From an uncultured Coriobacteriales bacterium (GTDB lineage Bacteria; Actinomycetota; Coriobacteriia; Coriobacteriales; UMGS124): a stretch of 20,803 nucleotides of DNA. The notes under the pieces were generated by a model. That model was not told the DNA's origin, ran no database searches, and saw only the letters and a program-made list of their open reading frames with translations. Below, in pieces: positions 7,505 to 14,783 of this stretch (the first letter of the stretch is position 1; the number at the start of each line of letters is the position of its first letter). The stretch lies in assembly GCA_902464015.1 (NCBI GenBank), contig CABQHM010000056.1, positions 1 through 20,803 of the forward strand, written 5' to 3'. The position numbers and the translations under genes were made by a program.

Positions 7505-8758
7505 TTAAGAATGCCTGCCGAAGCGTCCGCCGGCCGGGCCCCTGCCACGGGAGCGCGACCCGCTGAAGACGCTGCGCTGCGAACGCGACGTCGCACGCTT
7601 CTCGTTGGGAACGATGCGACCCTGGGCAAACGTGAAGTCAGCAGGCTCCCACACGGGCACGAGCTGCTTGGTGAAATACTCGATCTCGCGCAGCGGGCCC
7701 ACTTCGTCGGGTGCCAGGAACGTGAACGCCACGCCGCTCTCGCCCGCGCGACCCGTGCGGCCGATGCGGTGCACGTAGTCCTCGGGGTCGAGCGGGACGT
7801 CGAAGTTCACGACCCAGTCGATGTCGGACACGTCGATGCCGCGGCTCATGACATCGGTGGCCACAAGCGCCTCGAGCTCGCCGGAACGGAAGCCGTCCAA
7901 CGCGCGTTCGCGCTGCTTCTGGGCACGGTCGGCATGCATGACGCCCACCTTGAGGCCCTCGCGCTCAAGCGCGGCGGCAACGGAGTCCACGCGCTGCTTG
8001 GTGCGGCAGAACACGAGCACGCGCCTGGGGTGCCCGGTTTCGATGAGATGGGTGAGCAGGCCCACCTTCTGGCCTTGCACCACGGGCACAAGACGCTGCT
8101 CCACCGTGTCGGCCGTCTGACCGGAGCGGGAAATCTCGACGAGCACGGGGTCGTGCAGCATCGTGGGCATGCTCTGCTGGATATCGCCCGAAATGGTGGC
8201 CGAGAACAGCAGGGTCTGGCGCGTGCGGGGAAGCCTTGCCACAATCTTGCGCACGCTGGGCCAAAAGCCCATGTCAAGCATGCGATCGGCCTCGTCGAGC
8301 ACGAGGATCTGCACGTGCGACAGGTCGACTTCCCTGCGCTCCATGAGGTCGATGAGTCGGCCGGGCGTAGCCACGAGCACGTCGCAGCCCGCCTTGAGGC
8401 GCTTGAGCTGACGGTCGTAGCGCTCGCCGCCAATGACCGTGGCGACGCGCTGGCCCGTGACGGAGCAGAGCTTGTCAGCCACAGTGTCAATCTGCTGGGC
8501 AAGCTCGCGGGTGGGCGTGATGATGAGGGCGCGCGGGGCAACCTCGCCCTTTGCGGCCTTGCCCACAAGCTGAAGCACCGGCAGCGTGAACGCGCCGGTC
8601 TTGCCCGTGCCCGTTTGCGCAGACGCCACGACGTCGCGCCCCTCGAGCACGACGGGGATGGCCTGCGCCTGCACAGGCGTGGGATTGGTGAAGCCCAAGG
8701 CGGCTACACCCTCGAGTAGTTGCTCGTTTAGCCCGAGCTCGGCAAATGTGATATCCAT
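7505..8758 (-). CDS. DEAD-box ATP-dependent RNA helicase (RhlE-like)
   Basis: The enzyme unwinds RNA duplexes using ATP and typically acts in ribosome assembly, RNA decay or cold adaptation. All family motifs are present in the 417-residue protein: Q motif (GFTNPTPVQ), motif I AQTGTGKT (47-54), PTRELAQQ (82-89), TPGR (131-134), DEAD (155-158), SAT (186-188), VFCRTK, TDVMSRGIDV and HRIGRTGRAG. The tail after about residue 385 is rich in Arg, Ser and Gly, a common RNA-binding extension. The ATG at 8758 is preferred because it sits just before the first family residues (MDITFAELGL), but no clear Shine-Dalgarno is visible; an upstream in-frame ATG at 8797 is the alternative. It follows tadA after 139 bases and precedes the lipoprotein gene. 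Confidence 0.93.
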   Translation of the reverse strand: MDITFAELGLNEQLLEGVAALGFTNPTPVQAQAIPVVLEGRDVVASAQTGTGKTGAFTLPVLQLVGKAAKGEVAPRALIITPTRELAQQIDTVADKLCSVTGQRVATVIGGERYDRQLKRLKAGCDVLVATPGRLIDLMERREVDLSHVQILVLDEADRMLDMGFWPSVRKIVARLPRTRQTLLFSATISGDIQQSMPTMLHDPVLVEISRSGQTADTVEQRLVPVVQGQKVGLLTHLIETGHPRRVLVFCRTKQRVDSVAAALEREGLKVGVMHADRAQKQRERALDGFRSGELEALVATDVMSRGIDVSDIDWVVNFDVPLDPEDYVHRIGRTGRAGESGVAFTFLAPDEVGPLREIEYFTKQLVPVWEPADFTFAQGRIVPNEKRATSRSQRSVFSGSRSRGRGPAGGRFGRHS

Positions 8759-8897
8759 GCATCGCAGTATGACCGATATACGCGCGTTTAGCCACATGCC
8801 GCGCCCGGATGCATAAAAAGAGAGTGTTATCTATAGAAAACAGTCCTGGTTGACGGCCATTTCTTTCAGATTCGTCACTTTTGGAGGCACACTAGGG
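8759..8897. other. Gap between tadA and the helicase with an unexplained AT-richer segment
   Basis: No gene is supported here. Bases about 8810-8890 are clearly AT-richer than the surroundings and contain TATAGA on the minus strand, a possible -10 box for the helicase, but no convincing -35 is seen. The segment could also be a dispersed intergenic repeat. Confidence 0.35.
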
Positions 8898-9491
8898 CTA
8901 GGCCGGCCCCTGCGCGGAGAGCCCATCGATTTGAGAGGCGCATTCACTTGCCAAGAGCGGCGGCTCCGCGCCCGCAGGCAGGCAGGCCGCACCTTCCTGC
9001 GCCATACGCGCCGCAAGCTTGGCGGCCTTCGCCTCAGCGCGGCGACGCTTGAAAAAGACGCGCAGGACCTCGGCACACTCAGCCTCAAGCACGCCGCCTT
9101 CCACCTCGAACTCATGGTTGAGCCGCTCGTCATGGCTCACGTCGTAGAGCGTGCCCACGGCCCCGCCCTTGGGGTCGGGCGCGCCGAACACGCAGCGGTC
9201 GATGCGGGAGTTCACCATGAGGCCCGCGCACATGAGGCACGGCTCGAGCGTCACGTACACGGTGCAGCCCGTGAGGCGCCAACGGCCCAGCACACGCGAC
9301 GCCTCCATGAGCGCGCTGAACTCGGCATGCGCGGCGGGGTCGGCATCGGTCTCGCGACGGTTGCCCGCGCGCGCGATGACCTCGCCTTCGTGCACCACCA
9401 CGGCGCCGATGGGCACCTCGCCCAGCTCGGCGGCACGCGCGGCCTCCTCCAAGGCCAGGGCCATAAACTTCTCGTCGTCGCTGTGCGCCAC
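8898..9491 (-). CDS. tadA: tRNA-specific adenosine deaminase TadA
   Basis: TadA converts adenosine 34 of tRNA(Arg)(ACG) to inosine so that one tRNA can read several Arg codons. The zinc and catalytic motifs of the cytidine/deoxycytidylate deaminase fold are intact: HAE at residues 55-57 and PCLMC at 84-88, with the substrate-loop sequence GEVPIGAVVV at 24-33. The start is GTG at 9491 with GGGAGG about 5 bases before it. At 197 residues it is longer than the common 150-170 because of an Ala-rich C-terminal tail after about residue 155 that has no visible domain. It is divergent from the CapA-like gene and upstream of the helicase on the same strand. Confidence 0.93.
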   Translation of the reverse strand: MAHSDDEKFMALALEEAARAAELGEVPIGAVVVHEGEVIARAGNRRETDADPAAHAEFSALMEASRVLGRWRLTGCTVYVTLEPCLMCAGLMVNSRIDRCVFGAPDPKGGAVGTLYDVSHDERLNHEFEVEGGVLEAECAEVLRVFFKRRRAEAKAAKLAARMAQEGAACLPAGAEPPLLASECASQIDGLSAQGPA

Positions 9492-9505
9492 AGGTTCCTC
9501 CCATT

Positions 9506-9536
9506 GCTGGTATCCTTGATGTCACACGATACCAGC
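9506..9536. promoter_or_regulatory. Inverted repeat between tadA and the CapA-like gene
   Basis: GCTGGTATC (9506-9514) and GATACCAGC (9528-9536) form a perfect 9-bp inverted repeat around 13 bases. Each arm carries TGGTATC, which resembles an extended -10 element (TGnTATnnT) facing opposite ways, so the repeat may mark divergent promoters or an operator. Confidence 0.35.
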
Positions 9537-9554
9537 TACGTTCAAGGGGCGCCC

Positions 9555-10961
9555 ATGTCGGGACAGCACTTCTCACAACCTAACCCCGACCCTCGAGGCA
9601 AGGCGTCTCACAACGCAAGGGCCGCAAACGTAGGCGCCGGCGCGTATGGCCGCGCAACGGGACGCCCATACAGCGAAAACCGCCCCGCGAGTTCAACCAC
9701 CGAGCGCACCTTCGAAGTCCGTGCTTCCCGCAAAAAGACGACCCGCCGGGAGTTCCTCGCCGCGTCGGGCGCCTTCGTCGTGCTCGCCGCGCTGGCAGGC
9801 CTGGGTACGACACGCCTGCTCTCAAACACCGGCGACCACCGTTTTGCGACGCTTGCCCAGGTGCATGAGGCAGAACCCACCCCTGAGCTGCGCGAAGAGC
9901 AATACCGCCGCGTGACCCTCTCGGCCGTGGGCGACCACCTCATGAACATGCCCGTGGTGGAGGCCGCCGACTACAACGCCGGCGAGGCAGGCGACGGTTG
10001 GTATGACTTCACTCCCATGTACCAGGGCGTGGCCGACATCGTGGCCTCCCACGACCTCAACTTCATCGACATCGAGACCATCCTGGGCGGCGACTACCTG
10101 GGCCTTTCGGGCTACCCCGTGTTCAACTCGCCGAGCTGCATCGCCGAGCAGGTGGTGGGCTTCGGCTGGAACCTGTGCACCACGGCAACCAACCACTGCC
10201 TCGACATGGGCCTCGAGGGCATCTACAACTCGTGCGCCACCTGGGCGCAGTTCCCCCAGATGCTCATGACGGGTACGTTCTCGAGCCAAGAGGACCGCGA
10301 CCGCATCCGCACGTGTGAGCGGCAAGGCATCACCTTCGCGTTCCTCTCCTATTCCGATTACTTCAACGGCTACGTCGTGCCGGCAGACGCCCCCTGGAGC
10401 GTGGCCGAGGCCGGCGACGAGGTGATGACCTCCGAGGTCTCGCGCGCAAAAGAGCTGGCAGATGTGGTCATCGTCGCCATGAGCTGGGGCAGCGAGAACG
10501 ACTTCTCGCCCAACGAGACCCAGCGCCATTACGCGCAGTTGCTCGCAAACCTCGGGGTCGACCTCATCCTAGGCTTCGGCCCCCACGTCATCCAGCCCAT
10601 CGAGTGGTACCAGGGCTACGACGCGGCAGGCAACCCCACCGGGTCGCAGACGCTCGTGGTCTTCTCGATGGGCAACTTCCTGTCGAACCAGCCGTATTCC
10701 TACGCCAACGTCGAGGGCTGCTTTACCTGCGCGTTCGAGCGCCTGGGCACCTCAGGCCCCGTGAGCCTCATCAACCCCATGTGGACCCCGCTCATCAACC
10801 ACATCTCATACGGCTGGCATCAGGTGTTCAAGCTCAAGGACTACACCTACGACCTCGCCGCGTCGCACGAGTCCATCGGCCTGGAGTCCGACCCCCTGGG
10901 CTACTGCTACGACCTCACCAACCAGATCATCGGCCCCAGCGGCATCCCGATCGACTGGTAG
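9555..10961 (+). CDS. Tat-exported CapA-family protein (poly-gamma-glutamate capsule/metallophosphatase-like)
   Basis: The 468-residue protein starts at ATG 9555 with AAGGGGC before it; readings extended to 8850 run antisense through tadA and are rejected. A long, polar, Ser/Asn/Arg-rich cytoplasmic stretch (1-59) precedes a twin-arginine signal TRREFLAASG (63-72) and hydrophobic core to about 84. From about residue 119 it follows the PGA_cap (CapA) fold: AVGDHLMN (124-131), IDIETI around E174, TATNHCLDMG near 210-219, a VIVAMSWGSEND strand, GVDLILGFGPHVIQP and a GNFLSN motif. Members of this family take part in poly-gamma-glutamate capsule or other envelope chemistry. Two positions that are usually His (HWG and GxHPH) read Ser and Gly here, so metal binding may be altered. 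The other capsule genes (capB, capC) are absent nearby, so the actual substrate is unknown. Confidence 0.85.
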   Translation: MSGQHFSQPNPDPRGKASHNARAANVGAGAYGRATGRPYSENRPASSTTERTFEVRASRKKTTRREFLAASGAFVVLAALAGLGTTRLLSNTGDHRFATLAQVHEAEPTPELREEQYRRVTLSAVGDHLMNMPVVEAADYNAGEAGDGWYDFTPMYQGVADIVASHDLNFIDIETILGGDYLGLSGYPVFNSPSCIAEQVVGFGWNLCTTATNHCLDMGLEGIYNSCATWAQFPQMLMTGTFSSQEDRDRIRTCERQGITFAFLSYSDYFNGYVVPADAPWSVAEAGDEVMTSEVSRAKELADVVIVAMSWGSENDFSPNETQRHYAQLLANLGVDLILGFGPHVIQPIEWYQGYDAAGNPTGSQTLVVFSMGNFLSNQPYSYANVEGCFTCAFERLGTSGPVSLINPMWTPLINHISYGWHQVFKLKDYTYDLAASHESIGLESDPLGYCYDLTNQIIGPSGIPIDW

Positions 10962-10981
10962 GAAGCAAGCAGGCAAGGAGG

Positions 10982-11003
10982 GGATAAGGGACGCTCCTTA
11001 TCC
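10982..11003. terminator. Hairpin between convergent genes, possible bidirectional terminator
   Basis: GGATAAGG (10982-10989) and CCTTATCC (10996-11003) form a perfect 8-bp stem with a 6-base loop between the CapA-like and LysR genes. The LysR stop codon lies inside one arm. No T tract follows on either strand. Confidence 0.45.
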
Positions 11004-11972
11004 TTGCATGCTCCAACGGACCTGCGCCTGGTGCTTCTGCGCCTCCCGGCGATACAGCGAGACGAACCGTTTGAGGACGGGGTTGTCGTCATCTCTGCGA
11101 TAGACAAGGTAGACCGGCCCCACAAGTGTGGTGCCCGACGCAAGAACGACCTCGCAAGCACTCGGGTTGGTGCCGGGAACCATATAGCGCAAAAAGCTCG
11201 AGGTGAACACGACCTCGTCTTCCTTGAGCGCCACGAGGAACTCGTTGAGCGCGCTCGCGTCCTTGGTGAGCGTTTTTGGCCTGCAGCCGTTGCGCTCGAA
11301 CAGCGCGCAGATGCCATCGGTCCACGTCTTGAACATGCGGTTCGACGAGATGGGGAGCTTGCACGCGGCAAGGTCCTCAAGCGTGGCGTCCCCCTCAAAA
11401 ACGGGGTTGTCCTCATGCACCCAGGCGCTCAGGGGCTCGTTGTACATAAAGTCGTACGCGACATCGGCCATCGGCGCCTCCCATGGAGATGAAGCCGCGG
11501 CGGGGCCCTCGTCTATCCCGTCGCCCGGGGCGCAGTAGGCCAAGGCCACATCTGCCGCCGATTCCTGCACCAGCTGCTCTACGGTCTTCGCCCGATTGAC
11601 CACAAGCTCATATGAGAAGCCCTCGTCGCTTTCATGCATTGAGGCAAGAATGGCGTAGGCCATGCAGGCCGGCTGCCCGCTCGACTCCGCCATGGCGATG
11701 CGCAGCGCGGGAGTCTGGTTTTTAGACAGCGCCGCGCACTCCCGTACAAGCTGGTCGTGCGCATCGAGGATTCCACCGACTCGCTCAAGGTAATGCGCAC
11801 CCGCCGGGGTCAGCCTCACGGGGGATCGTGTGAGAAGCTCGAATCCCAAATCGTGCTCGAGGGCGGCCATGTGGCGGCTCAACCCAGACTGAGACAGCCC
11901 CAGTTCTCGCGCCGCACTCGTAAAGTTGAGGTGCTCAGCCAGCGTCTGAAACTCCCGGATGTAGTCGAACAT
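10998..11972 (-). CDS. LysR-family transcriptional regulator
   Basis: The 324-residue protein has the usual LysR layout: an N-terminal winged helix-turn-helix (residues 1-60, with the signature FTSAARELGLSQSGLSRHM and LLTRSPVRLTPAG), a linker helix, and a C-terminal periplasmic-binding-like effector domain from about residue 90. The ATG at 11972 follows GGGGGTGG. A longer TTG reading to 12008 is excluded because 12008 lies inside the predicted transcription start region. The N-terminal part of the effector domain (ALRIAMAESSGQPACMAYAIL) is recognisable, though the ligand cannot be predicted. It is divergent from the leader peptide and polysaccharide deacetylase, so by the usual LysR arrangement those are its most likely targets, besides itself. 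Confidence 0.9.
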   Translation of the reverse strand: MFDYIREFQTLAEHLNFTSAARELGLSQSGLSRHMAALEHDLGFELLTRSPVRLTPAGAHYLERVGGILDAHDQLVRECAALSKNQTPALRIAMAESSGQPACMAYAILASMHESDEGFSYELVVNRAKTVEQLVQESAADVALAYCAPGDGIDEGPAAASSPWEAPMADVAYDFMYNEPLSAWVHEDNPVFEGDATLEDLAACKLPISSNRMFKTWTDGICALFERNGCRPKTLTKDASALNEFLVALKEDEVVFTSSFLRYMVPGTNPSACEVVLASGTTLVGPVYLVYRRDDDNPVLKRFVSLYRREAQKHQAQVRWSMQG

Positions 11973-12009
11973 CCCACCCCCAATGCAAAACCGCTCTTCA
12001 TCAGCCAAA

Positions 12010-12037
12010 ATAATAATGCACTTTTTGCATCAGTCAA
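12010..12037 (-). promoter_or_regulatory. lysR promoter with an embedded palindromic operator
   Basis: On the minus strand TTGACT (12032-12037) and TATTAT (12010-12015) each match 5 of 6 consensus bases and are 16 bases apart. Nearly the whole spacer is the palindrome ATGCA-N5-TGCAT (12016-12030), which fits the LysR-box form T-N11-A. A bound regulator would block the promoter, suggesting autorepression. Confidence 0.65.
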
Positions 12038-12163
12038 TCCGATTTCCTCATACGCAAGCCCATATCTCTCATTTTGGCGATGCATCGAAGCTCGGCTAAC
12101 GTCTCCAGTCAACAAGGCACAGCGATGCCATACCACGCGCAGGCAAGACAAACGGAGGACACC

Positions 12164-12235
12164 ATGGGCGCAAACTTTTCTGCAGGCTGGCGGAGGTCAT
12201 CGGATGCATCCGCCTTCAACCACTGGCGGCGCTAG
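12164..12235 (+). CDS. Putative 23-residue leader peptide
   Basis: A short reading frame begins at ATG 12164 behind a strong ACGGAGGA site 6-7 bases upstream and stops with TAG at 12233-12235, two bases before the ATG of the polysaccharide deacetylase. The peptide (starting MGANFSAGWRR) is rich in Arg and contains two Trp. The deacetylase itself has no good ribosome site, so its translation probably depends on ribosomes finishing this peptide. It could also be a regulatory leader. No homologue is known to me. Confidence 0.5.
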   Translation: MGANFSAGWRRSSDASAFNHWRR

Positions 12236-12237
12236 TC

Positions 12238-13713
12238 ATGCGCCCCAACAACACCAGGGAACAACACGAGTCCCGCCCCAATCAGGAAAGTTATCGAGAA
12301 AACCTCAACACCAGCCGCGACTACTACGCCGCTCATGCCGCGCAGCGTCATCAAGTCAGTCGCAGGCAGGCCCTCAAGGCAGCAGGTATTGGGATTGCTG
12401 GACTAGCGGTTTTAGGCCTGGCAGGCACTGCCTGGTATGCGCATCGGGCAGTGGCGTGCACGGTAAACGGTTCGGTGCGCATGGCCCCCGTGGGGTCGAC
12501 AGCCCAGGACATCATCAACCTGGGATATGCCCACCCATTGAACGGCAACTTAGTCGCCGTATGCGCCGAAGGCGAAGTCCCTGAGATTTTGGAACAAGGA
12601 AGCGGCGAGCGCTACACGTTGCGCGTGAACGGCGAGGAGACGGATGTCGACAAGTACCGCCTCGCTGAAAATGATATCCTCGAGTTCTCAAATGGGAGTG
12701 ACACAACCGAGGCAGTCGTCGCGCAAAACACCGACATCCCCTGTGGGGCACAAGTGCCCGAAGACAAATACTTCCTTGTAAAAATCGGTTATGTGATTCA
12801 ATGGGGGAAGGCTGGCGTATCAAGCATTGTGACGGGGGTTCACTCGGGAAAAACCGTTGACTTGGGCATAACCGAAGAGCCGAAGGACCTCATCATTGGA
12901 ATGGGCGATAAGATCAACCCTATTGACGGACGTCGTCTTGTCTCCATAACATTTGATGACGGTCCCGACCTGACTTACACTCCGCAGTATCTCAACATCC
13001 TCTCGCGCTACGGGGCAAAGGCAACGTTCTTCAACCTTGGCTCTCAAGTAGATGCGGGGGAGGACTACGCAGCCCTATCTCGTCGGTGCATAGAGGAAGG
13101 CCATCAGGTCGCCAGCCACACATACTCTCACTCTGACCTCCTCGAGCTTGACGATGCCGCCCGCGCTGACGAGATAGCGCGTTCCTTGTCGGCTGTTTCG
13201 CAAGCTTGTGGCATTTCATCCGACGTCATCCGTCCGCCCTACGGCAACTTCTACGGAAGCAGTTTCCTCGCCTACCTGCGCTCGGGCGGCAACCTTGCCT
13301 ACACCGCTTATTGGGGGCTTGACTCGCAGGACTGGGATATCGAGCACCAGGGATACGGATTGGAAGACGGTGCGGCCAAAATCGTCTCGAACTGCACCGA
13401 GGTGAAGGGGGCAACCCTGGCCACCAACCCCGATGCTTTCAACGGCTCCATCATCCTCATGCACGACGCCGGAGGCAACCGCGACCGTGACGTTCTTGCG
13501 CTCCCACAAATTATCGAGGCCTACCAGGCGCAAGGCTTCGAGTTTGTCACCATGAACGAGCTGCTCGCCTCCTGCGGCACCTTCCCCGACTGGGTCACCA
13601 GCGGCACCTGCACCCGCCCCGCTGACGCCGTCATTCCAACTGATGACCACGTGACCTGGTACAACCCTAAGGAGTACGACCCTCTCGCCGCACTGAGCGC
13701 GGAAGACAGCTAA
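12238..13713 (+). CDS. Tat-exported polysaccharide deacetylase (NodB domain)
   Basis: The enzyme should remove acetyl groups from N-acetylated sugars of peptidoglycan or another envelope polysaccharide (carbohydrate esterase family 4). The 491-residue protein has a polar N-terminus, a Tat signal SRRQALKAAG (41-50) with hydrophobic core to about 67, a 160-residue domain of unknown type (about 75-225, including ubiquitin-like-looking strands such as YTLRVNGEETDVDKY), and the NodB domain with all five motifs: TFDDGP (238-243), SHTYSH (293-298), RPPYG (332-336), DSQDW (362-366) and LMHD (407-410). The catalytic Asp, metal ligands D/H/H and the C-terminal His are present, so it should be active. 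The start lies 2 bases after the leader-peptide stop. Its codon use is more AT-rich than that of its neighbours. Confidence 0.9.
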   Translation: MRPNNTREQHESRPNQESYRENLNTSRDYYAAHAAQRHQVSRRQALKAAGIGIAGLAVLGLAGTAWYAHRAVACTVNGSVRMAPVGSTAQDIINLGYAHPLNGNLVAVCAEGEVPEILEQGSGERYTLRVNGEETDVDKYRLAENDILEFSNGSDTTEAVVAQNTDIPCGAQVPEDKYFLVKIGYVIQWGKAGVSSIVTGVHSGKTVDLGITEEPKDLIIGMGDKINPIDGRRLVSITFDDGPDLTYTPQYLNILSRYGAKATFFNLGSQVDAGEDYAALSRRCIEEGHQVASHTYSHSDLLELDDAARADEIARSLSAVSQACGISSDVIRPPYGNFYGSSFLAYLRSGGNLAYTAYWGLDSQDWDIEHQGYGLEDGAAKIVSNCTEVKGATLATNPDAFNGSIILMHDAGGNRDRDVLALPQIIEAYQAQGFEFVTMNELLASCGTFPDWVTSGTCTRPADAVIPTDDHVTWYNPKEYDPLAALSAEDS

Positions 13714-13723
13714 CGTCCATCTA

Positions 13724-13757
13724 CAAGGGTGCCCCAGCCCCCATTGGGGCACCCTTG
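13724..13757. terminator. Strong hairpin between the deacetylase and the toxin gene
   Basis: CAAGGGTGCCCCA (13724-13736) pairs with TGGGGCACCCTTG (13745-13757) across an 8-base loop. There is no T tract, but the stem is long and lies between convergent genes, so it may stop transcription from both sides. Confidence 0.7.
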
Positions 13758-13782
13758 CTGCCAAAGAGGGCGCAGTGGGGCC

Positions 13783-14129
13783 CTATTCCAAATCCACTCC
13801 CATATCATCGCAATACGCCCGGCACGCCACAAGCAGTGCGTCGCAGTCCTCGTGCAGCACCTGCCAAATAATCTCGCGATCAACTTCCATATACGCGTGG
13901 CCAAACGATTGTGAACCCCGGATGCACCGCGCGTGTCGAAACCATAACGGGCGGCGACATCGGTGCTTATCTTGCCCGCCTCTTCCGTAATGCGGAAGGC
14001 ACGATTCATGAGGCCTTCAGCGATAAGGTCATCCACATCGTTAGTAGGATTCAGGAAACGCTCCCTTGTAAACACGAGCTTGCGCATCTGTTCTTGCGTT
14101 TGCCGTAACGTCGTAAACTTCCTGGACAC
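13783..14129 (-). pseudogene. HepT-like HEPN RNase toxin gene with a frameshift
   Basis: The first part (GTG at 14129, 8 bases after the antitoxin stop) reads in one frame through ITEEAGKISTDVAARYGFDTR. This matches the DUF86/HepT helical region with its E-A-x-x-x-S signature. The C-terminal half is found only in another frame, from about 13923, as IRGSQSFGHAYMEVDREIIW onward to a TAG at 13783-13785. That segment carries the HEPN active-site pattern R-x6-H-x-Y and the usual VD-IIW motif. The length between the two halves is right to within one codon, so a net loss of one base (or gain of two) near 13915-13935 explains it. Without the shift, the upstream frame runs into the terminator and gives unrelated sequence. 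It is either a recently broken toxin, an assembly error or a recoding event. Confidence 0.7.
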
Positions 14130-14137
14130 GCGCCAGG

Positions 14138-14725
14138 TCAGTACTCTTCGCGCTCATAGACCAGCACCTTCTCCCTCTCAATTGCAGCAGCAAGGTTGGC
14201 GTTCTTGATGACATCGGCCGAAACAACGTCCACCTCACGACCCGTTTGTTGCTCGATCCGCTTCATAAAGTGTGTCAAGTCATGGAGGTTAAAGCCGTTT
14301 GAGCGGTCAACCTCTATACGGACGTCAATATCGCTTTGGGGGCCAAACTGCTTGCGGGCAAAGGAGCCGAACAGGTATGCCCGGCGAATGGCGGGATAGT
14401 CCCTTGCCGAGTCGGAAATAGCCCGGCATGCCGACTCAAATTCAAGCGACCGAGCCTCAGATTCCTTTTCGGCAACGCCTTCACCTGGCGTCTGCAAAAG
14501 GTCAAGCACCTGCTCAAGCTGAGCTTGGATACCCGACAGGCGCTCATCGGTCTTCGTCGCCTGCTCCCCCTGAAGTCCATCCATTAAAAAATGCAGGTAA
14601 GCATCCGTCTTTCGCAAGCCATTGTCTTTTGCGTACCTCTCGACCGCTTCAGCCAGCTGCCGAGGCACGCGCAGGGACACAAGTATTCGCGCCTCGCCCA
14701 AACCCGTCACCAACGACTCGCTCAT
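14138..14725 (-). CDS. Ribbon-helix-helix and MNT nucleotidyltransferase fusion (MntA-type antitoxin)
   Basis: MntA antitoxins neutralise HepT toxins by adding AMP to a Tyr next to the HEPN active site. Residues 118-137 hold the nucleotidyltransferase signature LFGSFARKQFGPQSDIDVR, with the GSF loop at 120-122 and metal-binding D132 and D134; the third acidic residue is D166 in REVDVVS. Unlike a minimal MntA of 100-140 residues, this 195-residue protein has an N-terminal extension: residues 11-50 (ARILVSLRVPRQLAEAVERY...) look like a ribbon-helix-helix DNA-binding domain, followed by a short coiled coil at about 58-78. The ATG at 14725 is chosen because GGAGG lies 5 bases before it; in-frame ATGs at 14728 and 14737 are too close to or upstream of that site. 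It is the first gene of the TA operon. Confidence 0.8.
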   Translation of the reverse strand: MSESLVTGLGEARILVSLRVPRQLAEAVERYAKDNGLRKTDAYLHFLMDGLQGEQATKTDERLSGIQAQLEQVLDLLQTPGEGVAEKESEARSLEFESACRAISDSARDYPAIRRAYLFGSFARKQFGPQSDIDVRIEVDRSNGFNLHDLTHFMKRIEQQTGREVDVVSADVIKNANLAAAIEREKVLVYEREEY

Positions 14726-14737
14726 CATGACCTCCAT

Positions 14738-14783
14738 TCATAATATGTATGACAATTGTATTACGTTAGATGAGCGTAGACAA
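14738..14783 (-). promoter_or_regulatory. Promoter and AT-rich operator region of the TA locus
   Basis: On the minus strand TTGTCT (14778-14783) and TACAAT (14755-14760) are 17 bases apart. The -10 box overlaps the palindrome ACAATTGT, and ATAC is repeated with a 7-base gap just downstream, in an AT-rich patch ending at the ribosome site. This is a plausible binding site for the antitoxin's ribbon-helix-helix domain. Confidence 0.55.

Noticed and set aside
6326..8719. A 797-codon open frame on the plus strand
   Set aside because: It runs antisense through the lipoprotein and the DEAD-box helicase, both of which have clear motifs.
8850..9554. N-terminal extension of the CapA-like frame
   Set aside because: It lies antisense to tadA; the ATG at 9555 has a ribosome site and a fitting Tat signal follows.
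11973..12008. Longer LysR start at TTG 12008
   Set aside because: It lies within or beside the predicted -10 and transcription start, and the ATG at 11972 has a better ribosome site.
13710..13782. Continuation of the toxin's first frame to a stop at 13710
   Set aside because: The sequence there translates a terminator hairpin and loses the HEPN motif, which is intact in the other frame.
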